A stretch of 64,000 nt of DNA from JAMCRM01 sp035561075. GTDB taxonomy: Bacteria > Acidobacteriota > Terriglobia > Bryobacterales > Bryobacteraceae. The stretch is taken from contig DATMYF010000135.1 of NCBI GenBank assembly GCA_035561075.1, forward strand, positions 5,737 through 69,736, in the 5' to 3' direction. The notes below the pieces were generated by a model. The model made no database searches. It was not told the origin of the DNA and worked only from the letters and a program-made list of their open reading frames with translations. Positions within the stretch are counted from its first letter, which is position 1, and the number at the start of each line of letters is the position of its first letter. Below, one piece after another: positions 45,657 through 54,100 of the stretch. The position numbers and the translations under genes were made by a program.

Positions 45657-46469
45657 TTAGGGAGCGGCCGTCACCGTCGTGGCCAGGAAGGCTACGGCGA
45701 TGGCGGCTGCTCCCAGAAACGTCCCGAACGGCAGTTCGTAGGTCCCGGCATCCTTATTCGCGAGCTTGATGTAGATCAACCCGATGATGGATCCCAGGAT
45801 CGATCCAGCCAGCAGAGTCAGAAGGGCTCCTCTTAGCCCCAGGAATGCGCCGATCATGGCGACTAGTTTGACGTCGCCGAAACCCAGGCCCTCCTTGTGG
45901 CGGATCTTCTCGAAGAGCCACCCTCCCAGCCAGAGAAAGCCCGCCGGCAGCGCGGCTCCCAAGGCGGAGTCCGCTACCGAGATAAGCCTGGGGCCCGCTT
46001 CCACTCCCGCCAGCCAGAGCATGGCACCCGCGGTAGCGTCTTCGATGGGGATGAAGTACGCCAGCAGGAGCCCGGCCCCGAGGCCTCCCAAGGTGAACTC
46101 GTCCGGCAGGATCAGGGCTTCAAGATCCGTGAACAGCAGCCCCACTTGGAGCGCCACAAAGAGGCAGAGCTTGAGGGCCGCGGCGGTCGGACCCAAGTGC
46201 AGCACGGCGGCGGCAAAGAGCAACCCCGTCAATAACTCTACCAGGGGATAGCGCGGCGAGATGCGTGCGTCGCAGTGGCGGCAGCGGCCGCGCAGAAGCA
46301 GATAACTTAGCAGCGGGATATTGTCGTACCAGGCGATTTGTTTCTCGCACACCGGGCATCGGGAGCGCGGGCGCACAACCGAAAGATCCTTCGGCATGCG
46401 GTGAATGCACACGTTCAGAAAACTGCCGATCAGGAGGCCGAAGAGGAACGCTAGCGCGGCTTCTGGCAT
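45657..46469 (-). CDS. pilD: Prepilin peptidase (PilD/GspO type)
   Basis: This 270-aa integral membrane aspartyl protease/methylase cleaves and N-methylates type IV prepilins. The cytoplasmic zinc loop has C38, C41, C63 and C66, and the catalytic aspartates are D115 (LLFTDLE) and D199 (LGFGDVKL). The full methylase domain points to the type IV pilus/type II secretion class, not the short TadV form; whether it also processes the Flp pilins here is open. The start at 46469 lies 19 nt inside the preceding glycosyltransferase gene, giving tight coupling. It is the last gene of the HU operon. Confidence 0.92.
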   Translation of the reverse strand: MPEAALAFLFGLLIGSFLNVCIHRMPKDLSVVRPRSRCPVCEKQIAWYDNIPLLSYLLLRGRCRHCDARISPRYPLVELLTGLLFAAAVLHLGPTAAALKLCLFVALQVGLLFTDLEALILPDEFTLGGLGAGLLLAYFIPIEDATAGAMLWLAGVEAGPRLISVADSALGAALPAGFLWLGGWLFEKIRHKEGLGFGDVKLVAMIGAFLGLRGALLTLLAGSILGSIIGLIYIKLANKDAGTYELPFGTFLGAAAIAVAFLATTVTAAP

Positions 46470-47338
46470 AGGTGTTGGTAGATTCCGATGGTACCGCGGA
46501 CCATGCGTTCCACGGAGAATTGCTCCTCGACCGTGCGGCGGGCCTGTTCGCCCATGCGCAGCGCCAAGGCGGGATCGTCGAGCAGCCGGCGCATGGCGGC
46601 GGCGATGTCGGGCGCGGAATTGGCCGTCAACAGGCCGGTGCGCTCGTGGATCACGGCCTCGGGCAACCCGCCTACATTGCTCGCGACCACCGGAACCCCT
46701 GCGGACATCGCCAGCAGGGCTGCCGAGCCCAGCCCCTCGGAGCGGGTAACGTAGACCAGCAGGGCGGCGTCGGCTAGGTCTCGCACGAGGTCGGTCGAGA
46801 ACCGCACCTCGACACCGGCCAGTGCCGCAGCCTCGCGCACCAGGTCCGTGCCTTTCAGCGGGTCGGTGGAGGCTGGCGCGATCACGCGTGAGCGTGTGGC
46901 GGGATAGGACAGTGCCGGCACGCCGTCGTACACCACGGAGATGCACGCCTGGTCCACGCCGCCCTCGATAAGCGTATCCCGCACCGCGCGGGATATGGCG
47001 ATCAGGTGCGCCGCGCGCCTGTATTTCCAGGCGGACCGGATGGGGAACGCCACGCGCCGCGAGACCACCAGGGGACGCCCGGCGCACAGTGCCAGGGTGT
47101 GGGAGCGAGCGTCATGCGCGTGCACGAGGTCCACCTGCCGTGCGGCCAGGACCATCTCGAGCACGTGCAGCGGGCGCGCATCCACTCCGCGTTCGAGAGC
47201 CTGGCGGAGCAGCGGCGAACCCCCGCGGCACAGCAGTGTGGCGGCGATCCCTTCCCGAGGCAGTGCCTCAACCAACCGCAGCACTTGCCACTGGCCTCCG
47301 CGCATCTCGCGTCCGCTATCCAGGTGCAGCGTGCGCAT
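46451..47338 (-). CDS. Glycosyltransferase family 4-type protein
   Basis: This 295-aa GT-B enzyme begins with the family-typical HLDSGREMRGGQ and has the C-terminal donor site TRSEGLGSAALLAMSAGVPVVAS with the EX7E-like pattern. It is shorter than usual (350-400 aa), with a compact N-terminal domain, but both ends look intact. It would transfer a sugar from a nucleotide sugar to lipopolysaccharide or another glycan. Its ATG overlaps the stop of the GT2 gene, and its end overlaps pilD. Confidence 0.85.
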   Translation of the reverse strand: MRTLHLDSGREMRGGQWQVLRLVEALPREGIAATLLCRGGSPLLRQALERGVDARPLHVLEMVLAARQVDLVHAHDARSHTLALCAGRPLVVSRRVAFPIRSAWKYRRAAHLIAISRAVRDTLIEGGVDQACISVVYDGVPALSYPATRSRVIAPASTDPLKGTDLVREAAALAGVEVRFSTDLVRDLADAALLVYVTRSEGLGSAALLAMSAGVPVVASNVGGLPEAVIHERTGLLTANSAPDIAAAMRRLLDDPALALRMGEQARRTVEEQFSVERMVRGTIGIYQHLCQKPR

Positions 47339-48075
47339 CAGCTCATGTTTCTCGCCTTCGCGTATTTCAGGAAGGTATAGAGTGCGGCCATGTAGGCGAT
47401 CGTGAGCCCTTCCAGGCCGTCCATGAACCCGCGCTGCAGGAGGTATGTCTTCAGGAACGTCCAGGCCGGGTCGACGCTCAACTGCCGGAGCCCGATGGGG
47501 CTCTTGCGCGAAACCAGTTCCTCCGCTGCCAGCGTGGTGTACCGGTCCATGGTCTTCAGGTGCTCGGAGAGCGAGTCGCAGGTGAAGTGGAGCAGGTTCG
47601 ACTCAAAGTGCCCGAGCTTTCCCTTCACCTCAAGATTTTCGTGGACGAAGTCCCCCACCCAGTGCGCACGGTCGCGATGATAGAGCCGCACTTTTCGGTC
47701 GGGGTACCAGCCGGAGTGCAGGATCCAGCGGCCCATGTACTGCGCCAGTCGAGGCATGGTGTAGGCGTCGTATCTCGGGCCGTTCTTCTTCACGTTCCAG
47801 ATTTCGCCTTCGAGGGCTTCGCTGAGCGCTTCATCGGCGTCAATGGAGAGAATCCAGTCGTGGGCGGCCTGCGACGCGGCCCAGTTCTTCTGCTCCGCGT
47901 AGCCTGCCCAGGGGTGTTCAAGGACGCGCGCCCCCAATTTCTCGGCCAGTTCCACCGTGCGGTCTACCGAGCCGCAGTCGAGCACCAGAATCTCGTCGCA
48001 GCAGCGCAGGCTTTCAATCGCGCGCGCGATCTTCCGCTCTTCGTCCAGCGTGATAATCGTGGCGGTGATCTTCAT
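47338..48075 (-). CDS. Glycosyltransferase family 2 (WaaE/KdtX-like)
   Basis: This 245-aa GT-A enzyme has the family start TATIITLDEERKI, the nucleotide-sugar motif ILVLDCGSVDRT and the DxD-type motif SIDADEALS (about 88-96). It resembles lipopolysaccharide-core beta-glucosyltransferases of the WaaE type, which lack membrane helices and work on the inner face of the membrane. It follows the protease gene by 10 nt and overlaps the next glycosyltransferase, so the pair probably builds a surface glycan. Confidence 0.88.
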   Translation of the reverse strand: MKITATIITLDEERKIARAIESLRCCDEILVLDCGSVDRTVELAEKLGARVLEHPWAGYAEQKNWAASQAAHDWILSIDADEALSEALEGEIWNVKKNGPRYDAYTMPRLAQYMGRWILHSGWYPDRKVRLYHRDRAHWVGDFVHENLEVKGKLGHFESNLLHFTCDSLSEHLKTMDRYTTLAAEELVSRKSPIGLRQLSVDPAWTFLKTYLLQRGFMDGLEGLTIAYMAALYTFLKYAKARNMS

Positions 48076-48085
48076 GCGGCGCGGC

Positions 48086-49051
48086 TCAGAACCCGCCCGG
48101 TTGCACAGGCGTCAGGGTGAAGCACAAAACGAAGATCAGCATGGCGAGCCAGCCGAGCCTCGTGCGGACGGGGCCGAGCTCTGAAGAATCGTAGATCACC
48201 GGATGTCTCCGCCCCAGAAAGAAGAGCAAGGCGGCCCAGAAGAGCCAGACCCACCAGAAGAAAATGCCCATCGGGACCAGCAGGAAGATGAACACTTTCG
48301 AAATCACCCGGTGCCGGTCGCCCGCCAGCGAGTACAGGATGTGGCCGCCGTCGAGTTGCCCGATAGGCAGGAGGTTGAGAGCCGTGGCCAGGATCCCGAT
48401 CCATGCGGCGCGGGCGACGGGGTGGAGATAGATGTCATTTGACGCTACGCCGGGGAAAATTGCGGCTTTCAGCAGCCATTCAAGCAGCGGTGTGCCGAAT
48501 TGAAGGCTCCCCTGGTGCGCAATGTCCGGAATGACCTTGGAAAACGCCAGCCCAATGGCCAGCGCCGGCAGCAGGAACACAAAACCCGCCAGCGGCCCGG
48601 CTACCCCGATATCAAAAAGCACCCGCTTCGAGTAGACAGCCGACCGGATCCGGATGAACGCGCCGAATGTACCCGTGAGGGTAGGGGCGGGAAGAAAATA
48701 CGGCGGGCTGGCATCCACTCCGTAATGCCGGCAGGCGATATAGTGGCCCAACTCGTGCGCCAGCAGGATCGCCATCAAGGTAAGGGAGAACGGCAGGCCG
48801 TCGAGCAGCAGCCCGGGATGGCTCCACAGCCGCACGAAGCCCTCCAGACCGCGTTCGATATCATAGGGGAGGTCTCGGCGAAAATCGTACTGCATCCCGG
48901 CCCCCACCACCGTGGTGGTGAGCATGGTGAGCGCGAGTAGGAGGGAGTGGAGCCACCAGCGTTCACGCGTCCGGGTGGGCACCCATTCGGATGCCGCCCC
49001 GTCGCCGGGGATCGCGGAATACGGAAGGGCAGAGAATTCCTGAGGGGACAC
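48086..49051 (-). CDS. Site-2-protease-family membrane metalloprotease
   Basis: This 321-aa M50 protease has about six membrane helices. The zinc motif is H99-E100-L-G-H103 and the third ligand D234 lies in PIGQLDGGH. A loop after the HExxH helix holds FLPAPTLTGTFGAFIRI, the pattern of group 3/plant EGY1-like S2Ps. There is no PDZ domain. Its substrate may be a membrane-bound regulator, but none is evident nearby. It lies 24 nt after the HU gene and 10 nt before a glycosyltransferase. Confidence 0.9.
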   Translation of the reverse strand: MSPQEFSALPYSAIPGDGAASEWVPTRTRERWWLHSLLLALTMLTTTVVGAGMQYDFRRDLPYDIERGLEGFVRLWSHPGLLLDGLPFSLTLMAILLAHELGHYIACRHYGVDASPPYFLPAPTLTGTFGAFIRIRSAVYSKRVLFDIGVAGPLAGFVFLLPALAIGLAFSKVIPDIAHQGSLQFGTPLLEWLLKAAIFPGVASNDIYLHPVARAAWIGILATALNLLPIGQLDGGHILYSLAGDRHRVISKVFIFLLVPMGIFFWWVWLFWAALLFFLGRRHPVIYDSSELGPVRTRLGWLAMLIFVLCFTLTPVQPGGF

Positions 49052-49075
49052 AATCGGTACTGCGCCTGCAGTCTG

Positions 49076-49345
49076 CTACTGCAGCGTCTGTAACTCCTTG
49101 CCAGGCTTGAACCGGACCGCTTTGCCGGGAGGAATGGACACTTCCGCGCCGGTGCGCGGATTGCGGCCGATTCCGGTTTTGCGGGGCTTCACATTGAAGA
49201 CGCCGAAACCGCGCAATTCGATCCGGTCGCCTTGTTCCAGGGCCCTCTTCATGGATTCGAAGACGGTCTCGACAGCCATCTCGGCTTTCGTTTTGGTGAT
49301 GCCGGTTTTGTTCACCACTTCGTTGATGATGTCCAGCTTGATCAA
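49076..49345 (-). CDS. HU/IHF-family DNA-binding protein
   Basis: This 89-aa nucleoid protein has the HU fold: helices at about 1-40, the beta-arm with RNPRTGAEVSIP (about 60-72) and the end VRFKPGKEL. The start is TTG at 49345, because AAGGAGG lies 5 nt upstream (49351-49357) and the length is then the family norm; longer starts are out of keeping. A strong promoter lies at 49430-49459. It is the first gene of an operon with the protease, glycosyltransferases and pilD. Confidence 0.94.
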   Translation of the reverse strand: MIKLDIINEVVNKTGITKTKAEMAVETVFESMKRALEQGDRIELRGFGVFNVKPRKTGIGRNPRTGAEVSIPPGKAVRFKPGKELQTLQ

Positions 49346-49429
49346 AACAGCCTCCTTCGATCGGCGCGAGTGCGCATGCCGTGCCCGGCCCCGAAAGGAC
49401 ACGGGAGCCTCTACCTAAAGGTCAACCCC

Positions 49430-49459
49430 ATGATAGGATTGAATTTAGTCGAATGTCAA
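49430..49459 (-). promoter_or_regulatory. Strong sigma70 promoter of the HU gene
   Basis: On the minus strand TTGACA (49459-49454) and TATCAT (49435-49430) are separated by 18 bases. Transcription would begin near 49424, giving a 79-nt leader before the HU TTG. The -35 box overlaps the ATG of the divergent flavin reductase gene. Confidence 0.75.
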
Positions 49460-49959
49460 GCAACCTACCCTCACCCTCTTCCGGGAATGTCGAGAAAGCT
49501 GAATTCTGCAGGGCCTGCGCGCAGTTCGCTACAGGGGTGGCGGTGGCGACCGTCCGGGACGCCGAGGGCGCCCCTCACGGCATTACCATCAACTCCTTCA
49601 CCTCGGTATCTCTCGAACCGCCCCTGGTGCTCATCTGCGTGGGACATTCGGCAAGCATCCTCCAGCGGTTCCGAGTCACGGGCTACTTCGGACTGAACAT
49701 GCTCTCCGAACATCAGCAGCACCTTTCGGAGCACTTCGCGCGGCGCGCAGAGGACCGCTTCGAGTCCGTCCCGTGGTACCCGGGCGCGACCGGTGTGCCT
49801 CTGATTCCCGACGTATTAGGCACCGTGGAGTGCCGGGTTGTGCGGGCCGTGACGGCCGGAGATCACGACATCCTCCTGGGTGAGGTGCTGCGGACCGAGG
49901 TTCGCGGCGGCCGCCCCCTTATCTACTACGGCAGCGCCTACAGGCGCCTCGATCCATGA
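49453..49959 (+). CDS. Flavin reductase-domain protein (FMN-binding split barrel)
   Basis: This 168-aa protein is a flavin reductase-like enzyme (HpaC/NTAB type), which supplies reduced FMN or FAD to a monooxygenase or reduces flavin with NAD(P)H. Typical segments are FATGVAVATVRD, GITINSFTSVSLEPPLVLICV and GYFGLNML. ATG at 49453 gives a normal length; it has only a weak ribosome site. No monooxygenase partner is adjacent. The gene overlaps the methyltransferase gene by 4 nt. Confidence 0.88.
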   Translation: MSSNLPSPSSGNVEKAEFCRACAQFATGVAVATVRDAEGAPHGITINSFTSVSLEPPLVLICVGHSASILQRFRVTGYFGLNMLSEHQQHLSEHFARRAEDRFESVPWYPGATGVPLIPDVLGTVECRVVRAVTAGDHDILLGEVLRTEVRGGRPLIYYGSAYRRLDP

Positions 49960-51245
49960 AGGACCCCACGGTTCCGGACTGGAGCGCGAAGCTGGCCCGT
50001 ACGGGCTGGTGGCACACCATGGAACTGCCGGGCGAAACCATCGAGGGCGTCCGGAGCCTGGCCGACATGCGGCACACCCTTGAGCATTTCCCTGTGCCCG
50101 CCGACCTCACCGGAAAGCGCGTGCTCGATATAGGCGCCTGGGACGGCTGGTTCACCTTCGAAGTGGAGCGCCGCGGCGCCGAGGTGACGGCGGTCGACTG
50201 CTGGGACAATCCACGCTTCCGCTATGCCCGGCAACGCCTGGACTCGAAAGCCGAATACGTCGTGGCGGACGTCTATGAGCTTTCCCCGGAGCGCCTGGGC
50301 CGCTTCGACCTGGTGCTCTTCTTCGGGGTGCTCTATCATCTGAAGCACCCGCTGCTGGCGGTCGAACGGGTCTGCGCGCTGGCGGAGGATGCGGTGTTCG
50401 TCGAATCCTGGGTCACCGGTGGGAAGCCCGGGCAGCGGCCGTCCATGGAGTTCTACGAAACCGGCGAACTGGGCGGTCAGGTGGACAACTGGACCGGCCC
50501 CAATACGGCCTGCCTGCTGGCCTTCTGCCGTACCGCCGGCTTCGCGCGCGTAGAATTGCGGGGTGTTGCGAATGGCCGCGCGCATGTGGCCTGCTATCGC
50601 CGATGGGAGCCTCCTGTCGCGTCGCCGGTTGCCGCGCCGGAACTTCTGAAAACCGCCCACAACACCGATGGTGGGCTGAACTTCTCTTCCCGCCGCGACG
50701 ACTACGTCTCATGCTGGTTTCGCACCGATGCCGAGCGCCTCTCGAGGGAAGACGTTCGGCCGGAGGTCGCGGGCTACGGTTCCTTGCCGCTCCGGGTGGG
50801 CCGCAAGGAAGCCGGTGTTTGGCAGGCCAATTTCAAACTTCCCCCGGGTCTTCCGCCGGGCTGGCACGAGGTGCGGCTGCGCGCCGGCTCGAGCGGCTAC
50901 AGCAACACGATCCCGATCGCCGTCGATCTGCCGGCCGAAACCGACGCGCTCGAAATCACAGGCCTCGCCGACGGAGCATCCTGGACACCCGGGCTACTCT
51001 CGGGCAACGTGCTCTCCCTTTGGGTGGCAGGGCTGCCGGATAATGCGGATTTTCGGAACGTGCGGGTGCTGGCAGGGGGCAGGGAACTCGCGGTTGAGTA
51101 CCTCTCTCCAGCCGAGGGCCCGGGCCCGAGGCAGATCAACGCACGCTTCCCGGAGCCCCTGCCGCCGGGGGATTACGACGTCGCCGTGTCGGTCGGGGCC
51201 ACGCAATCGCCGCCAATGCGGTGCCGTGTGGCGGATTTCCGCTAA
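49956..51245 (+). CDS. SAM methyltransferase with Solibacter-type C-terminal beta domain
   Basis: This 429-aa protein joins a class I methyltransferase to an unusual tail. Residues about 25-225 form the methyltransferase, with SAM motif VLDIGAWDGWFTFE (about 55-68) and FDLVLFFGVLYHL, close to the DUF1698/CmoB kind. Residues about 230-300 are a linker domain. Residues about 315-429 (GLADGASWTPG ... QINARFPEPLPPG) match the beta-sandwich seen at the C-terminus of many secreted Solibacter proteins (TIGR03437-like). No signal peptide is present. The substrate is unknown; a glycan or lipid is one possibility. It overlaps the flavin reductase gene and is followed by fpg after 9 nt. Confidence 0.8.
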   Translation: MKDPTVPDWSAKLARTGWWHTMELPGETIEGVRSLADMRHTLEHFPVPADLTGKRVLDIGAWDGWFTFEVERRGAEVTAVDCWDNPRFRYARQRLDSKAEYVVADVYELSPERLGRFDLVLFFGVLYHLKHPLLAVERVCALAEDAVFVESWVTGGKPGQRPSMEFYETGELGGQVDNWTGPNTACLLAFCRTAGFARVELRGVANGRAHVACYRRWEPPVASPVAAPELLKTAHNTDGGLNFSSRRDDYVSCWFRTDAERLSREDVRPEVAGYGSLPLRVGRKEAGVWQANFKLPPGLPPGWHEVRLRAGSSGYSNTIPIAVDLPAETDALEITGLADGASWTPGLLSGNVLSLWVAGLPDNADFRNVRVLAGGRELAVEYLSPAEGPGPRQINARFPEPLPPGDYDVAVSVGATQSPPMRCRVADFR

Positions 51246-51254
51246 CCTGGAGAG

Positions 51255-52052
51255 ATGCCCGAACTGCCGGAGGTGGAAACCGTTCGCCGTACGATCGCGC
51301 CGCGCGTTACCGGGCGCCGTATCGTCTCGGCCGAATTCCGCTGCCTGCGCGTGCTGCGGGGCGGCAATCCGGATGAGATGTCCGCGCGCCTGGCGGGCAG
51401 GCGCATCCTCGGGGTAGGCCGCCGCGGTAAGTTCCTGCTCATTGAGATCGAAGGCGGGCAGGTTCTGCTGGTTCACCTCGGGATGACCGGGAAACTGCTC
51501 GCCGGCGGAGAACCTGGGCGCCACACCCACGCCATCCTGATGCTCGACCGCGGTGTGTTGCTCTATGACGACAGCCGGCAGTTCGGCTGCATCGAGTTGC
51601 ACGACGGCGTCCCGGCCCGCGTGGCGAGGCTGGGCCCCGAGCCGCTCGAAATCGGCTTTGACGAGTTCGCCGCGGCACTCAGGAAGCGCCGCACGCGTTT
51701 GAAGGCGTTGCTGCTCGATCAGCGCTTTCTGCGCGGTCTGGGCAATATCTATGCCGACGAAAGCCTCTTCCGCGCGGGCGTCCATCCGCTGGCTTCGGCA
51801 GCGCGCCTGAGCCGCCCGCGCGCCCGGCGCCTGTACGATGCCATCGTTGCGGTGCTGACAGAAGCTATCGCGGCGGGCGGTTCCTCCATCTCCGACTACG
51901 TGGACGGCGACGGCCGCAAGGGTTTTTTCCAGGTCAGCCATCGGGTATACCAGCGCACCGGCGAGCCCTGCACGGCATGCGGCACACCCATCCGCCGGAC
52001 TCTCGTCGCTCAGCGCGGCACCCACTACTGCCCCCGCTGCCAACGGCGGTGA
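51255..52052 (+). CDS. mutM: Formamidopyrimidine-DNA glycosylase
   Basis: This 265-aa base-excision repair enzyme removes 8-oxoguanine and formamidopyrimidines. The catalytic N-terminus MPELPEVETV (P2, E3) is intact, the helix-two-turn-helix lies near 160-180 (GLGNIYADE), and the C-terminal zinc finger CTACGTP ... HYCPRC is complete. It belongs to the flavin reductase/methyltransferase unit by spacing only; no functional link is evident. Confidence 0.96.
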   Translation: MPELPEVETVRRTIAPRVTGRRIVSAEFRCLRVLRGGNPDEMSARLAGRRILGVGRRGKFLLIEIEGGQVLLVHLGMTGKLLAGGEPGRHTHAILMLDRGVLLYDDSRQFGCIELHDGVPARVARLGPEPLEIGFDEFAAALRKRRTRLKALLLDQRFLRGLGNIYADESLFRAGVHPLASAARLSRPRARRLYDAIVAVLTEAIAAGGSSISDYVDGDGRKGFFQVSHRVYQRTGEPCTACGTPIRRTLVAQRGTHYCPRCQRR

Positions 52053-52105
52053 TTGCGCCCGGAGTGCGGGACGTTATACAGTGATCTGCCGAGGAGTCGA
52101 TCCCG

Positions 52106-53266
52106 ATGGAGCCAAATCGCAGGACCTTTTTGGGTACGGCGCTTGCCGCAGCCCCTCTGTATGTGCCGCGCAGCGCGTTCGGCGCTAACGACCGCGTGGC
52201 GTTCGGGCTGATTGGTGCGGGCGGTCGCGGCCGTTATCTCACCAATACCTTCCAGAAATTGGGCGCCGAGTGCGTCGCCATTGCCGAGGTATACGAGCCC
52301 AATGTAGCGAGTGCCAAGGCCATCTCCCCCAACGCCAAGACCTACGACGACTACCACGACCTGCTGAAACAAGGCGGCCTCGACGCCGTGGTGATCGCCA
52401 CCCCGGACCACCAGCACTGCCCGAACCTGCTGGCCGCCCTCGCCGCGAAGAAGGACGTCTACCTCGAGAAGCCGATGTCGCACTCGCTCGAAGAGAGCCA
52501 GCGCATGATCAAGGCCGTGAGGGCGTCCAAACAGATTGTGCAGATCGGGATGCAGCGGCGCAGCGCTCCCTCCGTGATCAAGGGCAAGGAGATCATTGAC
52601 AGCGGCATCCTCGGCAAGATCACCATGGTGAAGCCGTTGTGGAACTGGAACGTCTCGCGTCCGCTCAATAACGAACCGCTGCCCGGCAAACTCAACTGGA
52701 AGCTATTTCTTGGCCCGGCCAAAGATCGCGACCTGGAGCCCATGATGTTCCGCTCCTGGCGCTACTTCTGGGATTTCTCAGGAGGAAACATGACGGACCA
52801 GGGGACCCACCTGATGGATGTGGTGCAGTGGTATATGGGGGTACCGCAGGCACTCTCGGCCATCAGTTACGGCCAGCGCGCCAAGAACACAGGCTCGCAG
52901 GTGCCCGATGTTTTCTGTGCCGTCTTTGAATACCCGGCGTTCATGGCGACTTGGACCCTCAACTACTGCAACTCCTACGACAACGACTGGTCCATTCAGT
53001 TCCAGGGCGACAAGGGCACCATGATTCTCGACAACCAGGGTTTCCGCATCTGGAACGAGCCGTGGCCGAAGAACCCCGAGCCGGTGCAGAAAGTGGAAGC
53101 GCCGGTGCCGCTCGAGAGCCACGTCCAGAACTTCCTGGATTGCATGAAGAGCCGACAGAATCCCAACGCGCCGGTGGAGGTGGGAGCCAGTGCAGTCTCC
53201 GCGCCGCACCTCGCGAACCTCGCATTCCATCAGGGCCGGCGGGTTACCATGCCGAAGCTCGGATAG
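52106..53266 (+). CDS. Gfo/Idh/MocA-family oxidoreductase, Tat-exported type (2)
   Basis: This 386-aa oxidoreductase has a twin-arginine leader (NRRTFLGTALAAAPLY), the Rossmann motif GLIGAGGRGRYL (about 34-45) and EKPMSHS with the catalytic Lys. The C-terminal half is the usual alpha/beta domain. It acts on a sugar or related polyol; the second such gene of the window suggests a glycan-oxidation lifestyle. A TTATACA sequence about 35 nt upstream of the ATG could be a -10 box for its own promoter. Confidence 0.9.
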   Translation: MEPNRRTFLGTALAAAPLYVPRSAFGANDRVAFGLIGAGGRGRYLTNTFQKLGAECVAIAEVYEPNVASAKAISPNAKTYDDYHDLLKQGGLDAVVIATPDHQHCPNLLAALAAKKDVYLEKPMSHSLEESQRMIKAVRASKQIVQIGMQRRSAPSVIKGKEIIDSGILGKITMVKPLWNWNVSRPLNNEPLPGKLNWKLFLGPAKDRDLEPMMFRSWRYFWDFSGGNMTDQGTHLMDVVQWYMGVPQALSAISYGQRAKNTGSQVPDVFCAVFEYPAFMATWTLNYCNSYDNDWSIQFQGDKGTMILDNQGFRIWNEPWPKNPEPVQKVEAPVPLESHVQNFLDCMKSRQNPNAPVEVGASAVSAPHLANLAFHQGRRVTMPKLG

Positions 53267-53347
53267 CTGTTTTACCGCACGGGCGCTCCTGGCCGGCCTG
53301 GACCGTGCCGGGGGCGCCCCGGCGATATAGTACGGCAGCCGGTAGGC

Positions 53348-54100
53348 CTACTTCTCGGCGCGCACCGGTTCCCCGGCGAGGTCTTCGACCACCACTGGAG
53401 GATTGTAGAACAGGATGCGGCCGCAGCTTTCACACATCAGGACCTGGTCGCCCCGCCGCAAATCCTGGAAGAACTGCAACCGCATCGCCATGTGGCACGC
53501 GGTGCAGCGCCCATCCACGGCTTCCGCTACGGCCACTCCGCTGCGGTGCTTGCGAATATTCTCATACCTGCGGTAAACGTTGGGACTGAGGCCGGCCACT
53601 GCCTGTTTTCGCTCGCCCTGCAAGGACTCGAGCGTGGCCTTGGTGGCCGCGGTACGTTCCCGCGCGAGTTTCTTCTCGGCCTCTACCTCCGCCTTTTCCA
53701 GTTTGAGCGCCTCTTCGGCCGCCTTCACGTTCCGGTCAAGCGGGTCAGCTTCCGACATCAGTTCCAGCGTGCGGTCCTCGGACTTGCGAATCTCCTTCTG
53801 GCAGAATTCGATCTCGCTCTGGAAAGCGCGGTACTGTTCATTGGTCTTGGCCTCGAGCATCTGATCCCGCAGCTTGGTGATCTTCTGCTCCTGGGCCTGG
53901 ATATCGCCCTCAACGCGCTTGCGGTCTTTCTGGTTCGCGGAGAGGGCGGCGCGATCAGCCTCGAGTTTGCGCTCGTGGCTTACCAGCTTGTGTTCAATTT
54001 CGGCGATGTGCTTGGGCAGCGCGGCTATTTCTTGGGTGAGTTCGGTGATCCGTTTGTCGAGTTCCTGCAACCGGATCACCACCGTCAAATCGGGAAGCAT
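53348..54100 (-). CDS. Coiled-coil protein with C4 zinc ribbon (CT398 family)
   Basis: This 250-aa protein has a long coiled coil (about 10-175) and a C-terminal zinc ribbon with CTAC and CESC pairs (about 199-240). It belongs to the zf-RING_7/DUF164 family, of which chlamydial CT398 is a member reported to bind secretion and sigma54 proteins. The function is not settled. Its ATG lies inside the end of murJ (16-nt overlap), so it is co-translated with the flippase. Confidence 0.88.
   Translation of the reverse strand: MLPDLTVVIRLQELDKRITELTQEIAALPKHIAEIEHKLVSHERKLEADRAALSANQKDRKRVEGDIQAQEQKITKLRDQMLEAKTNEQYRAFQSEIEFCQKEIRKSEDRTLELMSEADPLDRNVKAAEEALKLEKAEVEAEKKLARERTAATKATLESLQGERKQAVAGLSPNVYRRYENIRKHRSGVAVAEAVDGRCTACHMAMRLQFFQDLRRGDQVLMCESCGRILFYNPPVVVEDLAGEPVRAEK

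Noticed and set aside
46451..47338. The family 4 glycosyltransferase as a truncated pseudogene
   Set aside because: At 295 aa it is short, but the N-terminal motif and the C-terminal donor site are both present, and it is tightly coupled to its neighbours.
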